DNA from: Acidimicrobiia bacterium
Lineage (GTDB): Bacteria; Actinomycetota; Acidimicrobiia; Acidimicrobiales; Acidimicrobilacustridaceae
Reading direction: 5' to 3'
DNA: 5,111 nt
NCBI GenBank assembly: GCA_018882825.1
Contig: VERC01000184.1
Coordinates: 1-5,111, forward strand
The notes under the pieces: generated by a model
What the model saw: the letters and a program-made list of their open reading frames with translations, nothing else
Database searches by the model: none
What the model was told of the DNA's origin: nothing
Program-made: the position numbers and the translations under genes
Shown here: positions 1 through 5,111 of the stretch, piece by piece
Numbering within the stretch: the first letter of the stretch is position 1
How the letters are laid out: each line of letters opens with the position of its first letter

Positions 1-3000
1 ACATCGCCATGCCCGGAGTGCCGGCGGGTTGGTCGCTGCAGGCGGCGTCGTCGAGTCAGTACCGACGACTGGTGTTCAACCCGGACGAGAGTGTGAGCCT
101 CATCGCCGACAACGGTCTGGTGTCGTCGTACCGACGTGGTGCGGCCGGTGCCTTCCTTCCGGTGCAGCTGTCGGGTGGTTCGCTCGACACCAACGGCCTG
201 TCACCGGTGCTGCTGCGCGATGGCGCCGGCAACTACACCGTCACCACCAAGGACACCACCTCGGTGTTCGCCCCCAACGCCGACGGAACCGCCGCCGAAC
301 TGGTGAGCGTGAGCGCCGGTGACCGACCGGTTCTGGCCCAGGAGTCGAAGGACGGCCGCGTCGCCGCCGTTGTCGATCCGGTCTCGGGTCGCAAGGTCGA
401 GTTCGTCTACGGCGGTGGCGACTGCGGGTCGAGCCCGGCCGGGTTCGTCCCCGTCCCCACCGGGATGCTGTGCCGGGCCAAGTTCTGGGACGGTTCCACC
501 GCCTCGGTGCACTACGTGCCCGGACCCGATGGGGCGCCGACCATCGGTCGCCTCGTCGACTACCCCGAGGCCGGCGGTGACGGGGCGCTGGTAACCGACC
601 TCGCCTACGACGACGTTGGCCACATCGTCACCGTGCGCTCACCGTTGGTCGCCGCGGCCGCAGCGTCGGGCATCGTCGGGGTGGAGGACCCGCAGTTCTG
701 GACCTCGGCGACCTACGACGACCGCGGGCGTGTGGAATCGATCACCGAGTCCGCCCCGGCGATCGGGGCGACGCGATGCGTGCGGTCATACACCTACGAG
801 ACGCTCAAGTACACCGTCGTGCAGGACTCCTGCTTCGGTGGGGCGGTCGGCACCACCCTGTTCGATCCCACCACGTTCTTCCCGTTGGTGCTCACCAACT
901 CCGCCGGCCAGACGGCGCGACGCGTCTGGGACCTCCCCTCGGGACAGTTGCTGGCCGAGGAGGACTTCACCGGGCTCGTCACCACCCGTCGGTACGAGGA
1001 CGGTCAGCTGGTGGAGACGCGCGGGCCGACACGCGGTTCGATCGCCGAGTCGGCGGCCGTCATCCGCTCCTACGACCAGTCGTTCGAACGGGCCGACACC
1101 GGTCTCACCATGCACGGCCTCGACGTCACCTACTGGCCCTCGACCACCGACCTGGGCAGGAACGGGGTGCAGGAACTCGGACCGCGACTCGGTGGCCAGT
1201 TGGTCAACTCACTCACCGTGAACTGGCCGTCGTCGCCGGCCGGCAACGACGGCGGTTGGTCGGCGCTCATGACCGGCTCGCTCAAGATCGACGCGGCCGG
1301 CACCTACTCGTTCCGGTCCAACAACTCGCTCGCCGTACTGCGGGTCAACAACGTGCTGTGCACCGATGGCGGCTGCGACGAAATGCGTCTGCAGCCCGGT
1401 TTCCAGTCGATCCGCATCGATCTCACCTCATCGAATCCGCAGGCGTCGATGGACATCGCGTGGAGCGGACCGGACGCCGGTGCCGGCGGCGCACTCCCCC
1501 TCGACCGGTTGCGGCCGCAGTACGGGTACGCCACCACGACCAAGGTCGTCGACCCCACCGTGCGGGGCGCGTCGTCCGAGACCATCTCGCGCACGGCGTA
1601 CGACAATCCGGCCAACGGACTGGTGAGTTCGCGCACCACCAAGGCCGGATCGCGCACCACGATGGCCTACGAGAAGGGCACCGGCGGGAAGGGGGGCTGG
1701 GGACGACAGGTGTCGTCAACGTCGCCCGGCGGCAACCAGTACCGCTTCACCTACTGGGGCGATCGCGAGCCGGCGAAGTCGTCGTGTCAGGGTGCGGCCT
1801 CGGCCAACCAGGGTGGTCTGCCGAAGCAGACGATCAGTCCCGGTCCCGACGGCGGTGACGGGCCCTTGACCCAGCAGTGGCTCGACAGCGCCGGCCGCGC
1901 CGTGGCCGTGGCCCTCTCGTCGGGGGCGACGGTGTGCACCACGTTCGACAAGGCCGGTCGGGTGGCGCGCACCGAACTCCTCGGCATGGGCGCCACCCAG
2001 GTCGAGACCAACGACTTCGCCGTTGACGGCAACCCACTGCGGCGCGCACAGACCTCGAAGATCGGCAACGACGTCGGCACCACGATCACCGAGGTCGACC
2101 TGCGCGGCCGGCCCGTCCGGGTCGTCGACCGCTGGGGCGTGGAGTCGATCACCACCTACGACACCCGCACCGGCGAGGTCGCCACTGTCACCACCACCGC
2201 TCCGGGCGCGGCGCCATCGGTGACCCGCAACGTCTACGACGAACGCGGTTGGTTGCGCACCGTGTCGATCGACGGTCGCGACGTGGCCACCCTCACCATG
2301 AACGGTGACGGCACCACCCGCACGATCGCCTACGGCAACGGCGTGGTGGCCTCCAATTCCTATGACACCTCCAACCGACTGGTGGCCGTGACCTGGGCCG
2401 GACCGGGCGGCGCGTCGTGGGCCAACTCTCTGACCATCTCGGCGGCCAACAACGTGTCGTCGGCCTCGTACTCGGCCGGGGGTCGGACCTCGACGTTCAC
2501 CTACGTCCATGACGAGGGCTACCGCCTCGCGTCGTCGTCGGTGACCGCCGGTCTGGTGCCCGCGGCGATGGAGTGGACCTACGGCTACGACGCCAACACC
2601 AACCGGACCTCGCAACGGGTGACCACCGACGGCGTCGTCACCGGTGACTGGACCTACACCTACGACCGCGCCGATCGACTGGTGCGCACCACCGATCCGT
2701 CGGCCGCCGCCGGTATCGAGTACGACGCCCGGGGCAACGCCACGAGGGTCGGTCCCGACCGCTTCACCTACGACGCCGCCGATCGTCTGGTCGGGGCCAC
2801 CGACGGCACTGTGACGGTGGCCTACCAGCGCGAGGTGAGCGGTGGGATCGTGGCCAAGACCACCACCGGTGGTCCCGATGCCGGCACCATCCGCTTCGGG
2901 CTCGGCGGGATCATGCTCGACGGTGACTCGCGGCCCACCACGCGGGTGACCCGGATCCCGGGTGGTGTGTCGTTGCGGCAGCCGATCGCCGGCGCCGGCG

Positions 3001-3929
3001 CCCGCTGGGAGTTCCCCAGCGTCGACGGCGACCGGTTCTTCGTGACCGACGACGCCGGCGCGCAGGTGGGTGCCGTGCAGGTGTACGACCCGTTCGGCCA
3101 ACTGCTGAGCGCGCCGCTGCCCACGGATCGCACGGTGCCCGATCTCGGCTGGCAGGCCGTCACCGGGAACGAGACCCAGGCGCTACGCACCACCTACGTG
3201 CTGATGGGCACCCGCGTGTACATCCCGGCGCTCGGTCGGTTCATCCAGCTCGACCCGAAGGTCGGTGGGTCGGCCAACGGCTACGACTACGCCGCCCAGG
3301 ACCCGGTGAACATCACCGATCCGACGGGCAACTCGTTCTCCGACTGGTTGCCCACGATCGTGGTGGGCGTGGTGTCGATGGTGGTGTCGATCTTCGCCAC
3401 ACCGGCCGCCGGCTTCGCCGTGGCCGCCGCCATCAATGCCGTGGTCGGCGCCGCGTCGTACGCCGCCATCTACCTGTGGGAGAAGTACGGCCAGGAGAAG
3501 GACACCGAGTTCTCACTCAAGGACTTCGGGATGTCCACCCTGCTCAGCGGCGTGCTGGGCGGGATCGGTGGACGCACCCAGTGGACCAAGGCGCTGAAGT
3601 CGGCCAAGGCGCTCGGGGCCTCCGACGAGACCGTGTCGCGCATGTCGACGCTCTATGTCGCCCGCAACGCCAAGTCGCTCAACCGCGCCGCCGAGTTCCT
3701 CAAGGCGGCGACGGTCGCCGGCTCCGACGATGTCGCCGGGGTGGGTGCCACCGCGTTCAAGGCGTGGGACAAGTCGTTCGTCACCAAGTCCCGCGTGGCG
3801 GCGGTGGAGAAGCTGTGGAGCGGCTCGGCGCCGAGCGGTTCGACCCTCGGTCCCGGTTCGTGGGAGGGCGTGAGCGGTCTCTACTGGCGCTACGGCGACT
3901 CGAACCCGGGGCTCGCCCTGTTCAACTGA
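1..3929 (+). CDS. RHS/YD-repeat protein with PA14-like insert and variable C-terminal tip (5' partial)
   Basis: This is a large exported RHS-family protein that likely forms a YD-repeat beta shell around, or presenting, a C-terminal effector. The frame is open to the left edge. The Met codon at 9 is probably internal, because the second gene in the window has about 200 further residues before the matching 'VPxGWSLQAASS' motif. Counting from that Met, 1,306 residues are seen. They hold the RHS shell start with 'DPVSxRK--FVYGGGDC' (about 4-181), early YD motifs (200, 236), a PA14-like domain (about 365-505), a YD-repeat tract (about 640-1030, e.g. YDERG 743, YDRAD 885, YDARG 905, YDAAD 921, YDPFG 1026), an RHS-associated core (about 1067-1107, 'LGRF' and 'DPTG'), and a 199-residue tip with two hydrophobic helices (about 1116-1157). 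The stop is TGA at 3927. A similar gene follows after 39 bp. The family assignment is firm. Cell location and any toxin role are inference. Confidence 0.93.
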   Translation, partial: IAMPGVPAGWSLQAASSSQYRRLVFNPDESVSLIADNGLVSSYRRGAAGAFLPVQLSGGSLDTNGLSPVLLRDGAGNYTVTTKDTTSVFAPNADGTAAELVSVSAGDRPVLAQESKDGRVAAVVDPVSGRKVEFVYGGGDCGSSPAGFVPVPTGMLCRAKFWDGSTASVHYVPGPDGAPTIGRLVDYPEAGGDGALVTDLAYDDVGHIVTVRSPLVAAAAASGIVGVEDPQFWTSATYDDRGRVESITESAPAIGATRCVRSYTYETLKYTVVQDSCFGGAVGTTLFDPTTFFPLVLTNSAGQTARRVWDLPSGQLLAEEDFTGLVTTRRYEDGQLVETRGPTRGSIAESAAVIRSYDQSFERADTGLTMHGLDVTYWPSTTDLGRNGVQELGPRLGGQLVNSLTVNWPSSPAGNDGGWSALMTGSLKIDAAGTYSFRSNNSLAVLRVNNVLCTDGGCDEMRLQPGFQSIRIDLTSSNPQASMDIAWSGPDAGAGGALPLDRLRPQYGYATTTKVVDPTVRGASSETISRTAYDNPANGLVSSRTTKAGSRTTMAYEKGTGGKGGWGRQVSSTSPGGNQYRFTYWGDREPAKSSCQGAASANQGGLPKQTISPGPDGGDGPLTQQWLDSAGRAVAVALSSGATVCTTFDKAGRVARTELLGMGATQVETNDFAVDGNPLRRAQTSKIGNDVGTTITEVDLRGRPVRVVDRWGVESITTYDTRTGEVATVTTTAPGAAPSVTRNVYDERGWLRTVSIDGRDVATLTMNGDGTTRTIAYGNGVVASNSYDTSNRLVAVTWAGPGGASWANSLTISAANNVSSASYSAGGRTSTFTYVHDEGYRLASSSVTAGLVPAAMEWTYGYDANTNRTSQRVTTDGVVTGDWTYTYDRADRLVRTTDPSAAAGIEYDARGNATRVGPDRFTYDAADRLVGATDGTVTVAYQREVSGGIVAKTTTGGPDAGTIRFGLGGIMLDGDSRPTTRVTRIPGGVSLRQPIAGAGARWEFPSVDGDRFFVTDDAGAQVGAVQVYDPFGQLLSAPLPTDRTVPDLGWQAVTGNETQALRTTYVLMGTRVYIPALGRFIQLDPKVGGSANGYDYAAQDPVNITDPTGNSFSDWLPTIVVGVVSMVVSIFATPAAGFAVAAAINAVVGAASYAAIYLWEKYGQEKDTEFSLKDFGMSTLLSGVLGGIGGRTQWTKALKSAKALGASDETVSRMSTLYVARNAKSLNRAAEFLKAATVAGSDDVAGVGATAFKAWDKSFVTKSRVAAVEKLWSGSAPSGSTLGPGSWEGVSGLYWRYGDSNPGLALFN
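1101..1523 (+). other. PA14-like domain coding segment inside the RHS protein
   Basis: Residues about 365-505 (counted from Met at 9) read as a PA14 beta-barrel. The expected elements appear in order: an opening 'GLxxTYW', a 'VNWPSSPAG' strand, 'WSALMTGSLKIDAAGTYSF', 'LRVNN', 'LQPGFQSIRIDL', 'MDIAWSGP', and then the exit 'LRPQYGY'. PA14 domains are carbohydrate- or ligand-binding modules, and in actinobacterial RHS proteins they are commonly inserted between the N-terminal shell and the main YD tract. Here the usual acidic 'SDDG' loop reads 'SNNS' (437-440) and the usual 'VDG' reads 'VNN' (446-448). A cysteine pair (451 and 456) sits in the next loop. The domain call rests on pattern recognition, not on a profile search. 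Confidence 0.72.
2235..2798 (+). repeat. Densest YD-repeat tract of the RHS protein
   Basis: Residues 743-930 contain the clearest tandem YD motifs, with the form (T/E)YD-x-x-(G/N/D)-R: YDERG 743, YDTSNR 785, a degenerate HDEGYR 834, YDANTNR 860, YDRADR 885, YDARGN 905 and YDAADR 921. Spacing is irregular, about 16-50 residues. The last copies are similar in DNA as well: 2655-2677 and 2763-2785 differ at only a few positions. In solved RHS and TcC structures these repeats form the strands of a large hollow beta shell. This tract is part of the same coding sequence, not a separate element. Confidence 0.85.
3207..3329 (+). other. RHS-associated core with predicted self-cleavage aspartates
   Basis: Residues 1067-1107 form the conserved RHS core that closes the shell: 'MGTRVYIPALGRF', then 'LDPKVGG', and finally 'NITDPTG'. 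In RHS and TcC proteins this core acts as an aspartyl protease that releases the C-terminal tip just after the DPxG motif. Two aspartates, D1082 in 'LDP' and D1104 in 'DPTG', lie 22 residues apart. That is about the spacing I recall for the catalytic pair in TcC proteins. R1077 of 'GRF' is the usual conserved arginine. The residue after DPTG is Asn rather than the common Leu/Trp, so cleavage is likely but not certain. Confidence 0.8.
3330..3926 (+). other. Variable C-terminal tip of the RHS protein, function unknown
   Basis: This is the 199-residue extension after the DPTG motif. It begins with two hydrophobic stretches (about 1116-1131 and 1135-1157) separated by 'TPAAG', then a charged turn 'EKYGQEKD', a Gly-rich 'SGVLGGIGG' (1180-1188), a helical Ala/Lys/Arg-rich region (1190-1270), and a Gly/Ser/Trp-rich end ('SWEGVSGLYWRYGD'). 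A hydrophobic pre-toxin segment is common in actinobacterial RHS tips and may help membrane passage. The tip has no His and no Cys, which argues against HNH-type nucleases, His-dependent RNases and Cys-dependent enzymes. I do not recognise the domain. It could be an unknown toxin, a pore former or a non-toxic adhesive end. Confidence 0.6.
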
Positions 3930-3968
3930 ATCAATCGTCCATGTTCGAAGGAATTGGAGTGGAAGTCG
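3930..3968 (+). other. Short intergenic gap without terminator, lower GC
   Basis: The gap has 39 bases at about 46% GC, clearly below the coding sequence on both sides. No stem-loop with a T-run is visible, nor any convincing -10/-35 pair. A 6-base palindrome TTCGAA occurs at 3944-3949. The two genes are therefore probably co-transcribed, with separate translation starts. There is no room for an immunity gene. Confidence 0.6.
3956..3959 (+). promoter_or_regulatory. Ribosome binding site for the second RHS gene
   Basis: GGAG stands 9 bases before the ATG at 3969, which is good Shine-Dalgarno spacing. A weaker AAGGA lies further up at 3948-3952, too far for that ATG (16 bases), and GGAAG at 3961 is too close. 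The site supports the ATG at 3969 as the start, and the lipoprotein signal peptide directly after it agrees. Confidence 0.7.
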
Positions 3969-4043
3969 ATGTCATCAACGAGCCGTAAGTGCGCCCACGT
4001 CCTCGTCGTCGCCGTGGCGCTGGCCCTGCTCGCCTCGGCGTGT
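3969..4043 (+). other. Lipoprotein signal peptide with lipobox Cys25
   Basis: The n-region carries R6 and K7 (with a Cys at 8), the hydrophobic core spans residues 11-22, and the cleavage region reads L-A-S-A-C followed by Ser-Ser. Position -3 is Ala rather than the preferred Leu, with Leu at -4, so this is an acceptable but not textbook lipobox. Low-complexity polar sequence right after the Cys is typical of a lipoprotein tether. Ordinary signal peptidase I cleavage after 'ASA' is the main alternative. Confidence 0.75.
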
Positions 4044-5111
4044 TCGTCGACCCCGGTGTCCGATCGCCAGGCGGCGGGGGGCTCGGCCGGCGATCCCACC
4101 ACCCTGCCAGCGTTGCCGGCCGGCACCGGCACCGGCGAGCGGGTGCCGGTGTGGACCGGTGCCGTGCTGACGCCGTCGTCGTGGGTGTCGACCTCTCTCA
4201 CTCCGACACTGAGTGTGCCGGGTGCGAGTGGGGCGTGGACGTTCACGCTCACCGACCTGAGCGACGGCACCTCCGCTTTCGGCACCAGGACCTATGCCGA
4301 GGCCGGAGCCACCTCGCGCATACCCATCGGCGCCGGTCTGGTGCAGGGCAACGTGTACACGTGGACGGCGACCAGTCCTGGTCAGGTCCCGGTCGGTGGC
4401 TCGTTCACCGTCGACACCCAGATGCCCGGCGTGCAGCAGGCCGATGCGCTCGGTGGCGTGAACGTGGGGTTGTCCTCGGGCGAGGCCTCGTTCGCCTGGT
4501 CCTCACACACCATGGGCGCCGTTCCCGGCAGCGTCGGGTTCGGTCTGCAGTTCCAGGCCTCCAACGCGGACGAGGTCGGTGTGCCCTCCGGGTGGAGCCT
4601 GCAAGCGGCGTCCAGCTTCCCCTACAACCGGCTGATGCTGTGGTCGGAACGCAGTGTCGGTCTGGTGGGCACCGATGGTCAGGTGTCGAACTACCGGCTC
4701 GGCGCCGGTGACGCATGGGTGCCCGTGCAGCTCGGCGGTGGGGAGCTCGACACCAGTGGTCTGGCCCCGGTGCTGCTGCGCAATCCTGATGGCACGTTCT
4801 CGGTCACCACGAAGTCGGCCACCGCGGTGTTCACCCCCGATGGCGACACCGCTGTGGCCTATCTGTCGGCGGTGCAGGGCAAGGACTCCCCGATGCTGGG
4901 CCAGTCGTGGAAGGCCGGTCGGCTGCAGTCGGTGACCGATCCGGTGTCGAACCGGAAGATCGACTTCGTCTACGGCGGCGGTGACTGCCCGAAGCCGGTG
5001 ACCGGCTTCATCCCCGCGCCCGAGGGCATGTTGTGTCGCGTGAAGTTCTGGGACGGCTCCACCGCCGCCGTCCTCTACGTCGACACGCCGATGGGCCCAT
5101 CCATCGGTCGT
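3969..5111 (+). CDS. RHS-family lipoprotein, N-terminal part (3' partial)
   Basis: This is the start of a second large RHS protein: 381 codons with no stop before the right edge. Residues 1-25 form a lipoprotein signal peptide: basic R6-K7, a hydrophobic stretch 'VLVVAVALALLA', and a lipobox-like 'ASAC' with Cys25 as the likely lipidated residue, so the protein is expected on the outer face of the membrane. A Ser/Thr/Pro/Gly/Ala linker follows (26-58), then a beta-rich Ig- or FN3-like segment (about 60-150, 'WTFTLTD', 'YTWTA', 'GGSFTVDTQ'), then the RHS shell entry (about 160-200, 'GGVNVGLSSGEASFAW', 'GSVGFGLQFQAS'). Residues 205-381 align with the left end of the upstream gene at about 57% identity, including 'DFVYGGGDC' and 'GMLCRVKFWDGST'. 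The frame is the same as the upstream gene. The full product is presumably well over 1,000 residues, with its YD repeats and tip beyond the window. Confidence 0.9.
   Translation, partial: MSSTSRKCAHVLVVAVALALLASACSSTPVSDRQAAGGSAGDPTTLPALPAGTGTGERVPVWTGAVLTPSSWVSTSLTPTLSVPGASGAWTFTLTDLSDGTSAFGTRTYAEAGATSRIPIGAGLVQGNVYTWTATSPGQVPVGGSFTVDTQMPGVQQADALGGVNVGLSSGEASFAWSSHTMGAVPGSVGFGLQFQASNADEVGVPSGWSLQAASSFPYNRLMLWSERSVGLVGTDGQVSNYRLGAGDAWVPVQLGGGELDTSGLAPVLLRNPDGTFSVTTKSATAVFTPDGDTAVAYLSAVQGKDSPMLGQSWKAGRLQSVTDPVSNRKIDFVYGGGDCPKPVTGFIPAPEGMLCRVKFWDGSTAAVLYVDTPMGPSIGR

Noticed and set aside
9..11. ATG at 9 as the true start of the first RHS gene
   Set aside because: The frame is open to the left edge, there is no RBS or signal peptide, and the paralogue has about 200 more residues before the matching position. 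It is most likely an internal Met.
776..1858. 360-codon plus-strand frame overlapping the PA14 region
   Set aside because: Its Arg/His-rich low-complexity translation has no family likeness, and the overlapping frame gives a coherent RHS/PA14 protein.
1716..3101. Long 461-codon minus-strand open frame
   Set aside because: It is fully antisense to clear YD-repeat coding sequence and its product is Gly/His/Arg/Val-rich without recognisable motifs. This is a typical high-GC shadow.
3930..3968. Terminator or promoter in the gap
   Set aside because: Only a 6-base palindrome is present, with no T-run and no convincing promoter boxes.
3476..3988. 170-codon plus-strand frame crossing the gene junction, considered as an immunity gene
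   Set aside because: It overlaps the RHS tip almost entirely, has an Arg/Gly/Val-rich shadow composition, and runs into the second gene's signal peptide. Nothing supports it as a gene.
3890..4285. 131-codon minus-strand frame across the gap, considered as an antisense immunity gene
   Set aside because: Most of it is antisense to the lipoprotein N-terminus, it lacks membrane segments or recognisable motifs, and I see no convincing RBS for it.
3989..4711. 240-codon plus-strand frame inside the second gene
   Set aside because: It is an out-of-frame, Arg/Gly-rich shadow; the frame starting at 3969 has an RBS, a signal peptide and homology to the upstream gene.
1..5111. Insertion sequences, CRISPR arrays, tRNA or rRNA genes
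   Set aside because: I saw no inverted-repeat ends, regularly spaced short repeats, transposase motifs or RNA gene signatures. The only repeats are YD motifs and the paralogous gene segments.

Overview
The window is high-GC DNA (about two thirds G+C by eye). Codon use is strongly G/C-ending and the coding is almost entirely on the plus strand. Together with the protein families present, this suggests an actinomycete. The style of the RHS core ('MG-R-Y-PALGRF---DP--GG') and the PA14 insert followed by 'LRPxYG' resemble large secreted RHS proteins of Actinomycetota. An Acidimicrobiia-type organism (Ilumatobacter-like) is a reasonable guess, but nothing here proves it.

Layout. From 1 to 3929 runs the C-terminal ~1,308 codons of a very large RHS/YD-repeat protein whose true start lies left of the window. 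In order it carries the RHS shell N-terminal region, early YD repeats, a degenerate PA14-like domain, a long YD-repeat tract, an RHS-associated core with a paired-aspartate motif, and a 199-residue C-terminal tip that begins with two hydrophobic helices. A 39-bp gap (3930-3968) of lower GC holds only a ribosome binding site and no visible terminator. From 3969 to the right edge runs the start of a second gene (381 codons, no stop reached). It encodes a lipoprotein signal peptide, a low-complexity linker, a beta-rich Ig/FN3-like segment, and then the same RHS shell region found at the left end of the window.

The two genes are therefore tandem, co-directional RHS paralogues. Over the 178 residues that can be compared they are about 57% identical by hand count, so this is an old duplication. 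By alignment the first gene lacks roughly 200 N-terminal residues here; if it is built like the second, its full product is about 1,500 residues and probably a lipoprotein too. Such proteins are exported, form a cocoon-like beta shell, and often present or release a variable C-terminal effector. No separate immunity gene lies between the tip of the first protein and the start of the second, and the tip matches no toxin family I recognise.
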